Source: Labilithrix sp.
GTDB lineage: Bacteria; Myxococcota_A; Polyangia; Polyangiales; Polyangiaceae
Direction of reading: 5' to 3'
NCBI GenBank assembly: GCA_019637105.1
Contig: JAHBWF010000002.1
Location: 38,501 to 102,500 of the forward strand
Length of the DNA: 64,000 nucleotides
The stretch's first letter is position 1. Each line of letters opens with the position of its first letter. The notes beneath the pieces are model-generated. The model had not been told where the DNA came from and did not search any database. It was given only the letters and a program-made list of their open reading frames with translations. Shown here in pieces: positions 58,123 to 64,000 of the stretch. The translations under genes and the position numbers were made by a program.

Positions 58123-59904
58123 ATGCCCCTGAAGATCAGCGTTCGCTCCGTGCTGCCGTCGCGTGAGGCCGGCGACATCGTCGTCGTCGGCACTCCTCTC
58201 CTCGGTGGTCGCGCCAAGAAGAATCAGCGCACGACCCTCGACGGCTTCGATCGCGCGCTCGGGGGCGCGCTCGGTCGGCTCATCAAGAAGGACGCCTTCA
58301 AGGGGAAGAAGGATCAGCAGCTCTCGCTCTCGACGCTGGGGCGCGTGAAGGCCGACCGCCTGATCGTCGTCGGCCTCGGCGACGTCGGCAAGCTCGGGCC
58401 CGCCGACGTCCGCACGTTCGCGGCGAAGGCCGCGCGCGCCGCGAACGCCGACAAGGCGAAGCGCCTCGTGCTCGGGATCCCCGAGGAGCTCGGCGGACGC
58501 CTCCGCGAGATCGTCGAAGGCCTCGAGCTCGGCGCCTACCGCTTCACCAAGTACATGACGGGCGAGCGCAAGCCGAAGGCGGAGCTCGGACAGGTCGCGA
58601 TCTGCGTCGTCGGCAACCTGCCGAAGGACGCGAAGGAGCAGGTCGAGATCGGGCAGATCGTCGGCGCCGGCGTGAACCTCGCGCGCGACCTGTCGAACGA
58701 GCCGCCCAACGTCCTCTACCCGGACACGCTCGCCGAGGCCGCGAAGGAGGCCGCGAAGGACGCGAACGTCAAGGTCCAGGTGTTCGACTACAAGGAGATC
58801 CAGAAGCGCGGCATGAAGCTGCTCCAGGCCGTCGGTCAGGGCAGCGAGCACAAGCCCGCGCTGGTGCACTTCTCGTACGTCCCGGCGAACCCGCGGCGCC
58901 GCGTCGCCTTCGTCGGCAAGGGCATCACGTTCGACTCGGGCGGCCTCTCGATCAAGCCGGCGGCCGGCATGGGCGAGATGAAGCACGACATGAGCGGCGC
59001 GGCGAACGTCGTCGGCTTCATGAACATCATCGGCAAGCTCAAGCCGGACGTCGAGGTGCACGGCATCCTCGCCGCCGCCGAGAACATGCCCGACGGCAAC
59101 TCGTACCGGCCCGGCGACGTCTGGGGCTCGCTCGACGGCAAGAGCGTCGAGATCGTCAACACCGACGCCGAGGGTCGCCTCATCCTCGCCGACGCGCTCG
59201 CCTACGCGCGCGCGCTCGAGCCGGACCTCCTCGTCGACAACGCGACGCTCACGGGCGCGTGCGTCGTCGCGCTCGGCAACTCGTGCTCGGGCTGGTACGC
59301 GAACAACGAGGAGACGGCCGAGGACTTCGCCGCCGCCGCCAAGGCGTCGGGCGAGCAGATGTGGCGCTTGCCGCTGCTCGAGGACCTCAAGGACCAGCTG
59401 AAGAGCGACTCCGCCGATCTCAAGCACACCGGGGATCGCTGGGGCGGGTCCATCAGCGCCGCGCTCTTCCTCCGCGAGTTCATCGGCGCCGTCCCGAACT
59501 GGGTGCATTGCGACATCGCCGGTCCGGCGATGGGCGACCGCATCCGCGGCTGGGATCCGAAGGGCGGCACCGGGCACGGCGTGCTCACGTTCCTCGCCCT
59601 TGTCGACCGCGTGAGCCGCGCCGCGGCCGCCGCGGCTCCTCCGGCGGCGCCGTCCGTCGTCAAGGCCGCTCCTCCGGCCGGCGAGGCCGCGGCGCCCGCG
59701 ACGGCGAAGAAGACGAGCGCGAAGAAGGCCCCCAAGGCCGCGGCCGCGCCGAAGCCCGCGCGTCCCGCGGGCACCAAGGACGGCACGAGGAGGTCGACGG
59801 CGCAGGGCCCGCGCACCGCGAAGGCCTCCGGCGCCGGCGTCGACGACGGAGCCCGCCAGCCGCAGGGCCGCGCCCGGGCCGCCGGCGGCCGCAAGCGCCG
59901 CTGA
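58123..59904 (+). CDS. pepA: Leucyl aminopeptidase (M17) with C-terminal basic tail
   Basis: 593 residues; the enzyme itself is about 500. It removes N-terminal residues from peptides in the cytosol using two metal ions. An N-terminal macro-like domain precedes the catalytic domain with [30 protein letters not shown], the signature [14 protein letters not shown] and the C-terminal [12 protein letters not shown]. The last 85 residues are Ala/Lys/Pro/Arg-rich ([18 protein letters not shown]), resembling histone-like tails and not part of normal PepA. Hexameric PepA also binds DNA in E. coli; a basic tail could add to that, but this is inference. Confidence 0.9.
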   Translation: MPLKISVRSVLPSREAGDIVVVGTPLLGGRAKKNQRTTLDGFDRALGGALGRLIKKDAFKGKKDQQLSLSTLGRVKADRLIVVGLGDVGKLGPADVRTFAAKAARAANADKAKRLVLGIPEELGGRLREIVEGLELGAYRFTKYMTGERKPKAELGQVAICVVGNLPKDAKEQVEIGQIVGAGVNLARDLSNEPPNVLYPDTLAEAAKEAAKDANVKVQVFDYKEIQKRGMKLLQAVGQGSEHKPALVHFSYVPANPRRRVAFVGKGITFDSGGLSIKPAAGMGEMKHDMSGAANVVGFMNIIGKLKPDVEVHGILAAAENMPDGNSYRPGDVWGSLDGKSVEIVNTDAEGRLILADALAYARALEPDLLVDNATLTGACVVALGNSCSGWYANNEETAEDFAAAAKASGEQMWRLPLLEDLKDQLKSDSADLKHTGDRWGGSISAALFLREFIGAVPNWVHCDIAGPAMGDRIRGWDPKGGTGHGVLTFLALVDRVSRAAAAAAPPAAPSVVKAAPPAGEAAAPATAKKTSAKKAPKAAAAPKPARPAGTKDGTRRSTAQGPRTAKASGAGVDDGARQPQGRARAAGGRKRR

Positions 59905-59975
59905 TTCGTCGGTGCGGAGGGCCGCGCGTCGCCGGCGGCCTTCGTTCCTCGCGCGCCTATCGAGGGACCGCGCGC

Positions 59976-59994
59976 CCGCTCGGAGCGCGAGCGG
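59976..59994 (+). terminator. Hairpin after the aminopeptidase gene
   Basis: CCGCTCG (59976-59982) pairs with CGAGCGG (59988-59994) around a 5-nt loop, 72 nt after the stop. No T-run. Confidence 0.35.
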
Positions 59995-60068
59995 CGCCGC
60001 CCCGCGAGTCGCGCCCGAAGCCGGGCGAGTTGCCGGGCCTCAGGCGAGCTGCTAGCCGTCATCCGGTG

Positions 60069-60938
60069 ATGGACTCGCCCCCCGCGCCCGCGACGGCCCC
60101 GCACCAGGTCGAGCGTCGCCTGACGCGCTCGCTCGCGCGGGCGATCACCGACTTCGGCATGATCGCCGACGGCGACCGCGTGATGGTCTGCGTCAGCGGA
60201 GGCAAGGACAGCTACACGATGCTGCACCTGCTCCGCGACCTGTCGCGGCGCGCGCCCGTCCGCTTCGAGCTCAAGGTCGTCAACGTGGACCAGGGCCATC
60301 CCGGCTACCCGGCCGATCGGCTCCGCCGCTACATGCGCGACGAGCGCTACGACTTCCAGATGGTCGAGGAGGACACGTACTCGATCGTCACCGAGAAGGT
60401 CCCCGCGGGAAAGACCTACTGCTCGCTCTGCTCGCGGCTCCGTCGCGGCATCCTCTACCGGCTCGCGCGTGAGCTCGGCTGCACGAAGATCGCGCTCGGG
60501 CATCACCGTGACGACATCCTCCAGACGTTGCTCTTGAACATGTTCTTCTCCGGGCAGCTCGCGGCGATGCCGCCGAAGCTCGTGTCGGAGGAAGGCCACG
60601 TGGTGATCCGCCCGCTCGCGTACTGCGCCGAGGAGGACATCGCGGCCTACGCCGAGGCCCGAGGCTTCCCGATCTTGCCGTGCGATCTGTGCGGGTCGCA
60701 GGACAACCTCCAGCGCAAGATCGTCGGCGGCATGCTCGACGAGCTCGAGCGCTCGCACCCCGGGATCAAGAACGTGATGTTCGCGTCGCTCCAGAACGTC
60801 CGGCCGAGCCACCTGCTCGACAAGGACCTCTGGCGCAGGCTCGGGCTCGAGGCGGCTCGCGGGGCGGAGGACGAGCCCGGCCTCGTCAGCGCGTCGCGGC
60901 TGGTGCGGGCGGCCTCCGCGTCGGGCGCGCACGGCTGA
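60069..60938 (+). CDS. ttcA: tRNA 2-thiocytidine biosynthesis protein TtcA
   Basis: 289 residues. An ATP-dependent PP-loop enzyme that thiolates C32 of certain tRNAs. SGGKDS (43-48) is the PP-loop; [11 protein letters not shown] and [11 protein letters not shown] carry the paired Cys that hold the iron-sulfur cluster; [20 protein letters not shown] is the family signature. ATG 60069 follows a long antisense-looking open frame that is not part of the gene. The next gene starts 3 nt after the stop, so co-transcription is likely. Confidence 0.92.
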   Translation: MDSPPAPATAPHQVERRLTRSLARAITDFGMIADGDRVMVCVSGGKDSYTMLHLLRDLSRRAPVRFELKVVNVDQGHPGYPADRLRRYMRDERYDFQMVEEDTYSIVTEKVPAGKTYCSLCSRLRRGILYRLARELGCTKIALGHHRDDILQTLLLNMFFSGQLAAMPPKLVSEEGHVVIRPLAYCAEEDIAAYAEARGFPILPCDLCGSQDNLQRKIVGGMLDELERSHPGIKNVMFASLQNVRPSHLLDKDLWRRLGLEAARGAEDEPGLVSASRLVRAASASGAHG

Positions 60939-60941
60939 GCG

Positions 60942-61829
60942 ATGATCGACGGGACCGACGCGCCGCCCGATTCGTCCGGTCCGTCCTCCGCCCCCGCGTC
61001 GGGCCGTCCGATGCCTCCGCGGCGTCGCAAGGCGCTCGAGCGCATCGCGAGCATCGGCGCCTCCGCGCAGGCCGCCATCCCAGGGCTCTACGCGTGGGCG
61101 ATCACCGTCGCGCCGGCCGCGTGGTCGCGCGGCGCGCCGCTCTTCGCGAAGGTCGCGGCGATCGTCGGCGTGCTCGCGCTGGTGACGGCGCCGGCCGTCG
61201 AGGGCGCCGACCCGGCGGAGTCGCCCGACGCGAACGGATCCGGCCGGCAGCCGATCGAGGTCGCGAACGAGCGCCGGCCGCGGCTCCTCGAGCGGGCGCG
61301 GGCGTGGACCGGGCCGACGTGGGCGCGCGCCTGGTCGGTGTGGGGCTTCGTCCTCTCGAGCGCCATCGTCTGGGCGCTCGTGCCCTCCGCGCTCTCCGCC
61401 GCGCGCCTCGACGGCGTGCGCGGCGCGCTCGGCATGGTGGGCTGGGCGCTCTTCGCGTTCGCCTCCGCCGGACCCGCGTTGCGCTCGGACCCGAGCCTGG
61501 CGGGCCGCATCGTCGCGAGCACGTCGCTCAAGCCGCGGAGCGAGCTGCCCCGCGGCGACGGCCTCTACGTCGCCGTCGGCGTCGCGCTCGCGCTCGCGAT
61601 GCAGGCGGTCGGCTGGGGCGTGGCCGCGCCGGAGCGCGCGGTGCTCGTCCGCCTGGTCACGGTCGTCTGCGGCGTCGCCGTCCTCGGAGGGACGACCAGC
61701 ATCGCGCTCGCGCGCCACACGGAGCGGGTCCCGGCGTCGCGCCGGATCCGCCTCCGGCGCGCGCTGCCCTGGCTCGTGATGCTGGCGCTCGTCACCGTCT
61801 CGGGCGTGGTCGTCGGGATGGCGCGCTGA
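60942..61829 (+). CDS. Multi-span membrane protein of unknown function
   Basis: 295 residues. About six membrane helices: LFAKVAAIVGVLALVTAPA, WSVWGFVLSSAIVWALVP, GALGMVGWALFAFASAGP, LYVAVGVALALAMQAVGW, LVRLVTVVCGVAVLGGTTS and PWLVMLALVTVSGVVVGMA, with an Arg/Pro-rich N-terminal tail in the cytosol. No family recognised. Directly downstream of ttcA. Confidence 0.7.
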   Translation: MIDGTDAPPDSSGPSSAPASGRPMPPRRRKALERIASIGASAQAAIPGLYAWAITVAPAAWSRGAPLFAKVAAIVGVLALVTAPAVEGADPAESPDANGSGRQPIEVANERRPRLLERARAWTGPTWARAWSVWGFVLSSAIVWALVPSALSAARLDGVRGALGMVGWALFAFASAGPALRSDPSLAGRIVASTSLKPRSELPRGDGLYVAVGVALALAMQAVGWGVAAPERAVLVRLVTVVCGVAVLGGTTSIALARHTERVPASRRIRLRRALPWLVMLALVTVSGVVVGMAR

Positions 61830-61842
61830 CGGGCCGCGGCGT

Positions 61843-61848
61843 TATCTT
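61843..61848 (+). promoter_or_regulatory. -10 element TATCTT, leaderless type
   Basis: TATCTT followed by GGACGCCG (8 nt) and ATG 61857, the start of a small membrane protein gene and the group behind it. Confidence 0.4.
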
Positions 61849-61856
61849 GGACGCCG

Positions 61857-62033
61857 ATGCAGCTGCTCGACGTCCTCGCGGCCGTGCTCGTGCTCGGAGC
61901 CGCCGCTGCGTTCACGTTCGGCGCCATGTCGCTCGCGCGCGCGAGCGACGTCGAAGCGATCTACTTCCTCGTGATCGGCGTCGTAGCGCTCCGCGCCGGC
62001 GTGCAGCTCGTGCGCCCGGGGGCGGGCGCATGA
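61857..62033 (+). CDS. Small membrane protein, 58 residues
   Basis: Two hydrophobic segments (LDVLAAVLVLGAAAAFTFGA and AIYFLVIGVVALRAGVQL) joined by a short charged turn, ending RPGAGA. Its stop overlaps the start of the PpiC-type gene (ATGA), which together with the promoter element makes it a credible gene. No family recognised. Confidence 0.65.
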   Translation: MQLLDVLAAVLVLGAAAAFTFGAMSLARASDVEAIYFLVIGVVALRAGVQLVRPGAGA

Positions 62034-62968
62034 AGGCTCGCCGGCTCGTCCTGTGGAGCGCGCTCGTCGGCCTCTCGTGCGGACACGACGCTCCGACCAC
62101 GACGCGCTCCGAGGACCACAACGCCGCCCTCGGCGGGGAGATCGCCGCGCGCGTCGGCGCGCAGGCCATCCCGCTGAGCGTCGTCGCCAGCGTCGCCGCC
62201 GCCCAGCACGTGAGCGCCGCCGAGGCCGCGCGGAGGGTGATCGACGACGAGATCGCCGCGTCGGCCGCGCGCCGGAAGGGCCTCGATCAACGCGTCCCCG
62301 CGTCGTGGCGGCTCGTCTCCACGCGCGCGCGCTTCGCCGCCGACCGCTTCCACGAGGAGGCGAAGCGCCGCGGGCCCCCGACCGACGAGGAGATCCGCCT
62401 GCTCTCGGAGCGGCACTGGGCCGAGGTCGATCGACCTCCGTCGGTCAGCGTCGTGCACGCCGTCGCGATGCTGCCGAAGGACGCCGCGCTCGTCCCGTCC
62501 GCCCGCGCGCTGGCGGACGAGCTCCGCGCGGCCGTCGCCTCGGCCAGCAGCGACGATTTCGAGGCGCGGGCGAAGGCGGTCCCGCACGATCCGAAGATCT
62601 TCGTCCGCGTCGAGAAGCTGCCCCCGTTCACCGAGGACGGGTGGGTCACCGAGGGCGGCGGCGCCATGGACGCGACGTTCTCGAAGGTCGCGTTCGCCTT
62701 GCCGGAGGTCGGCGCGACCTCCGCCGTCGTGGAGACGCCCTTCGGCTTCCACGTGATCCGCCTCCTCGCGCGCCACCCGGAGAAGCGCATGCCGTTCGAG
62801 ACGCGGCGCCTCGCGTTCGCGGCCGAGGTCCACGCGCTCCGCGCGCGTGACCTCATGAAGGCGCGGCTCGACGAGCTGCGCGGCGCGCACCGCGTCGACG
62901 TCTCCCCCGCGGCCGAGGAGCTGATGCGGACGATCAAGGTCTCGCAGGACACGGCCGGCGCACCGTGA
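62030..62968 (+). CDS. PpiC-type peptidyl-prolyl isomerase lipoprotein
   Basis: 312 residues. The signal ends VGLSC (Cys17). A SurA/PrsA-like helical region (about 25-125, VSAAEAARRVIDDEIAASAA) precedes a parvulin domain (about 135-255: VSVVHAVAMLPKD, FEARAKAVPHDPK, VAFALPEVGATSAVVETPFGFHVIRLLARHPEK). It assists folding of exported proteins in the periplasm. Both ends overlap neighbours, so the last three genes form one transcript. Confidence 0.85.
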   Translation: MKARRLVLWSALVGLSCGHDAPTTTRSEDHNAALGGEIAARVGAQAIPLSVVASVAAAQHVSAAEAARRVIDDEIAASAARRKGLDQRVPASWRLVSTRARFAADRFHEEAKRRGPPTDEEIRLLSERHWAEVDRPPSVSVVHAVAMLPKDAALVPSARALADELRAAVASASSDDFEARAKAVPHDPKIFVRVEKLPPFTEDGWVTEGGGAMDATFSKVAFALPEVGATSAVVETPFGFHVIRLLARHPEKRMPFETRRLAFAAEVHALRARDLMKARLDELRGAHRVDVSPAAEELMRTIKVSQDTAGAP

Positions 62969-63654
62969 AGCCGAGCGTGGACGGGGCCGGGCTCGAAGCG
63001 GAACGCGAAGCGCCGCCGTCGTCGCGCGCGCGGGTGCCGATCGTCCCGCGCGACACGGACGCGACGCCGTTCACGGCGATCCTGGACGCGCTCATCCAGC
63101 GCGTGGCGGGCGCGGAGGCGGCGGCCCTGGTGGACTCCCAGGGGGAGACGGTCGACTACGCCGGACGCGGCGAGCCGTTCGATCTCCGCGTCGCGGCGGC
63201 GCACGTCCAGATCATCCTGGCCGCGATCGAGCGCTTCGGCGCGCTCGGCGAGCCGCGATGGGTGGTCGTCCGCGGAGAGCGCAAGAGCATCGCCGCGAGC
63301 GTCCTGCCCGACGGCTACGTGCTCGTGCTCCTGCTGCGCCCGCGGGGAGCCTTCACGATCTCGACGCGAGCGCTGAAGGTCTGCACGCGCGCGCTCGCCG
63401 AAGAGGCCGGCTGGACCGATCTCGCGAAGCACGACGGCGTGAAGCAACGCTCGTGGTTCGAGGTCGCCGTGGAGACGGATCGGCGCGGCCGGCCCTCGCA
63501 CATCGGCGCCAAGCGCACGCCGGTGGAGGTCCTCGGGGCCGTGATGGGCCTCTCGGTGCGCGAGCGCGGCTACCGCGTTCGGACCGCCGAGGGCAGCGAG
63601 CTCACGCTCGTCCGCGAGCCGCGGCAGCGTTGGTACGCGGACGAGCCCGTCTGA
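62965..63654 (+). CDS. Roadblock/LC7-like domain protein
   Basis: 229 residues from GTG overlapping the preceding stop. An N-terminal disordered part (to about 35) is followed by an alpha/beta domain with LDALIQRVAGAEAAALVDSQ, LAAIERFGALGEPRWVVVRG, and SIAASVLPDGYVLVLLLRP, the pattern of Roadblock/LC7 proteins that regulate small GTPases such as MglA in myxobacteria. No GTPase gene is next to it. The C-terminal 80 residues are an extra, non-family part. Partner unknown. Confidence 0.68.
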   Translation: MKPSVDGAGLEAEREAPPSSRARVPIVPRDTDATPFTAILDALIQRVAGAEAAALVDSQGETVDYAGRGEPFDLRVAAAHVQIILAAIERFGALGEPRWVVVRGERKSIAASVLPDGYVLVLLLRPRGAFTISTRALKVCTRALAEEAGWTDLAKHDGVKQRSWFEVAVETDRRGRPSHIGAKRTPVEVLGAVMGLSVRERGYRVRTAEGSELTLVREPRQRWYADEPV

Positions 63655-63812
63655 CAGGCACGGACGCGCTCGTCGCGCCGAGGTCGCGCCGCCGTGGGAC
63701 GCTCGTCGCGCCGAGGGAGCCGCGGAATTTCCGTCTGCGCGTCGATCTCGCCGCCGCGCGACCACGTCGCGTGCGTCATGCACGCGAATTAAAGGAATCA
63801 TTCCATGGTCGT

Positions 63813-63848
63813 GTGACAAAAGCTCACATGCGTCACTTTTTCGTTTTG
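63813..63848 (+). terminator. Intrinsic terminator, AT-rich
   Basis: GTGAC (63813-63817) pairs with GTCAC (63832-63836), followed by TTTTTCGTTTTG. An alternative TGTGA/TCACA pairing is possible. It lies about 160 nt after the Roadblock stop in a noticeably AT-rich patch; just upstream is the palindrome GGAAT-C-ATTCC (63794-63804). Confidence 0.6.
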
Positions 63849-63962
63849 ACTCGTCCATCTCTCTGACTATGTTCCGCCGCCCTGCCGCTGATGAACACGG
63901 CGCGGCGAGCCCGACATCGTTGGGTATTTCGCTGCCCTCGTGGTCACCCGGTGGGGACAGGC

Positions 63963-63971
63963 TGTGGACAA
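63963..63971 (-). promoter_or_regulatory. DnaA-box-like site
   Basis: TGTGGACAA on the plus strand is TTGTCCACA on the minus strand, one mismatch from the E. coli box TTATCCACA and identical to the high-GC actinobacterial box. Only one copy is visible before the window ends. Confidence 0.35.
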
Positions 63972-64000
63972 CCTGGACGGCCTCAGGGGTACGGAGGGAC

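Overview
The window is very GC-rich with strong G/C preference at third codon positions. It carries genes typical of myxobacteria: a Ser/Thr kinase fused to signalling modules, an AgmX/PglI C-terminal-domain protein, a Gld-type ABC operon with a DUF4340 partner, at least fourteen predicted lipoproteins, and low-complexity protein extensions. I read it as chromosome of a member of the Myxococcota, probably Polyangiales-like. This is inference from gene content; there is no rRNA or marker tree in the window. I saw no tRNA, rRNA, CRISPR array, prophage or insertion sequence.

Layout. 0-6 kb: start of a lipoprotein gene on the minus strand, a 1368-residue kinase/class III cyclase/AAA-like/TPR protein, and a beta-helix lipoprotein. 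6-11.5 kb: four-gene ABC operon (ATPase, permease, GldG-like, DUF4340); the GldG gene contains an apparent pair of compensating frameshifts. 11.5-20.2 kb: subtilisin-like lipoprotein, leucine dehydrogenase, YjbQ family protein, AgmX/PglI-type protein, a radical SAM enzyme of the MJ0619/Tes type with a MarR regulator, and a double-motif aspartyl protease. 20.2-28.2 kb: a ClpA/ClpC-like unfoldase and a TetR-controlled RND pump (regulator, adaptor, permease). 28-33.4 kb: RsmG, an AmgK-like sugar kinase and a GH35-type glycosidase. 33.4-42 kb: a palindromic repeat patch, a Cys-rich lipoprotein, an outer-membrane barrel protein, and an sdhC-sdhA-...-sdhB operon with a lipoprotein gene and an MFS transporter gene between sdhA and sdhB. 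42-45.6 kb: LpoA-like lipoprotein, two small proteins and TspO with a heptad-repeat extension. 45.7-52.3 kb: two lipidated GH13 alpha-glucan hydrolases flanking a Cys-rich lipoprotein. 52-64 kb: beta-propeller protein, cyclic-nucleotide-binding-like protein, PilZ-like protein, leucyl aminopeptidase, TtcA, small membrane proteins, a PpiC-type protein and a Roadblock/LC7 protein. The window ends in a relatively AT-rich terminator followed by one DnaA-box-like site.

How the genes work together. Four units look functionally coherent: the Gld-type exporter, the TetR-regulated efflux system, succinate dehydrogenase, and surface alpha-glucan degradation. The rest is a mix of envelope and signalling genes. 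A recurring feature is a TATAAT-like hexamer exactly 8 nt before the start codon at six genes, which suggests leaderless transcription and helps fix several starts.

Most worth follow-up: the radical SAM/MarR pair, the leaderless-promoter pattern, the frameshift pair in the GldG gene, the stacked inverted repeats at 48.07-48.17 kb, and the kinase fusion with an altered nucleotide-binding module.
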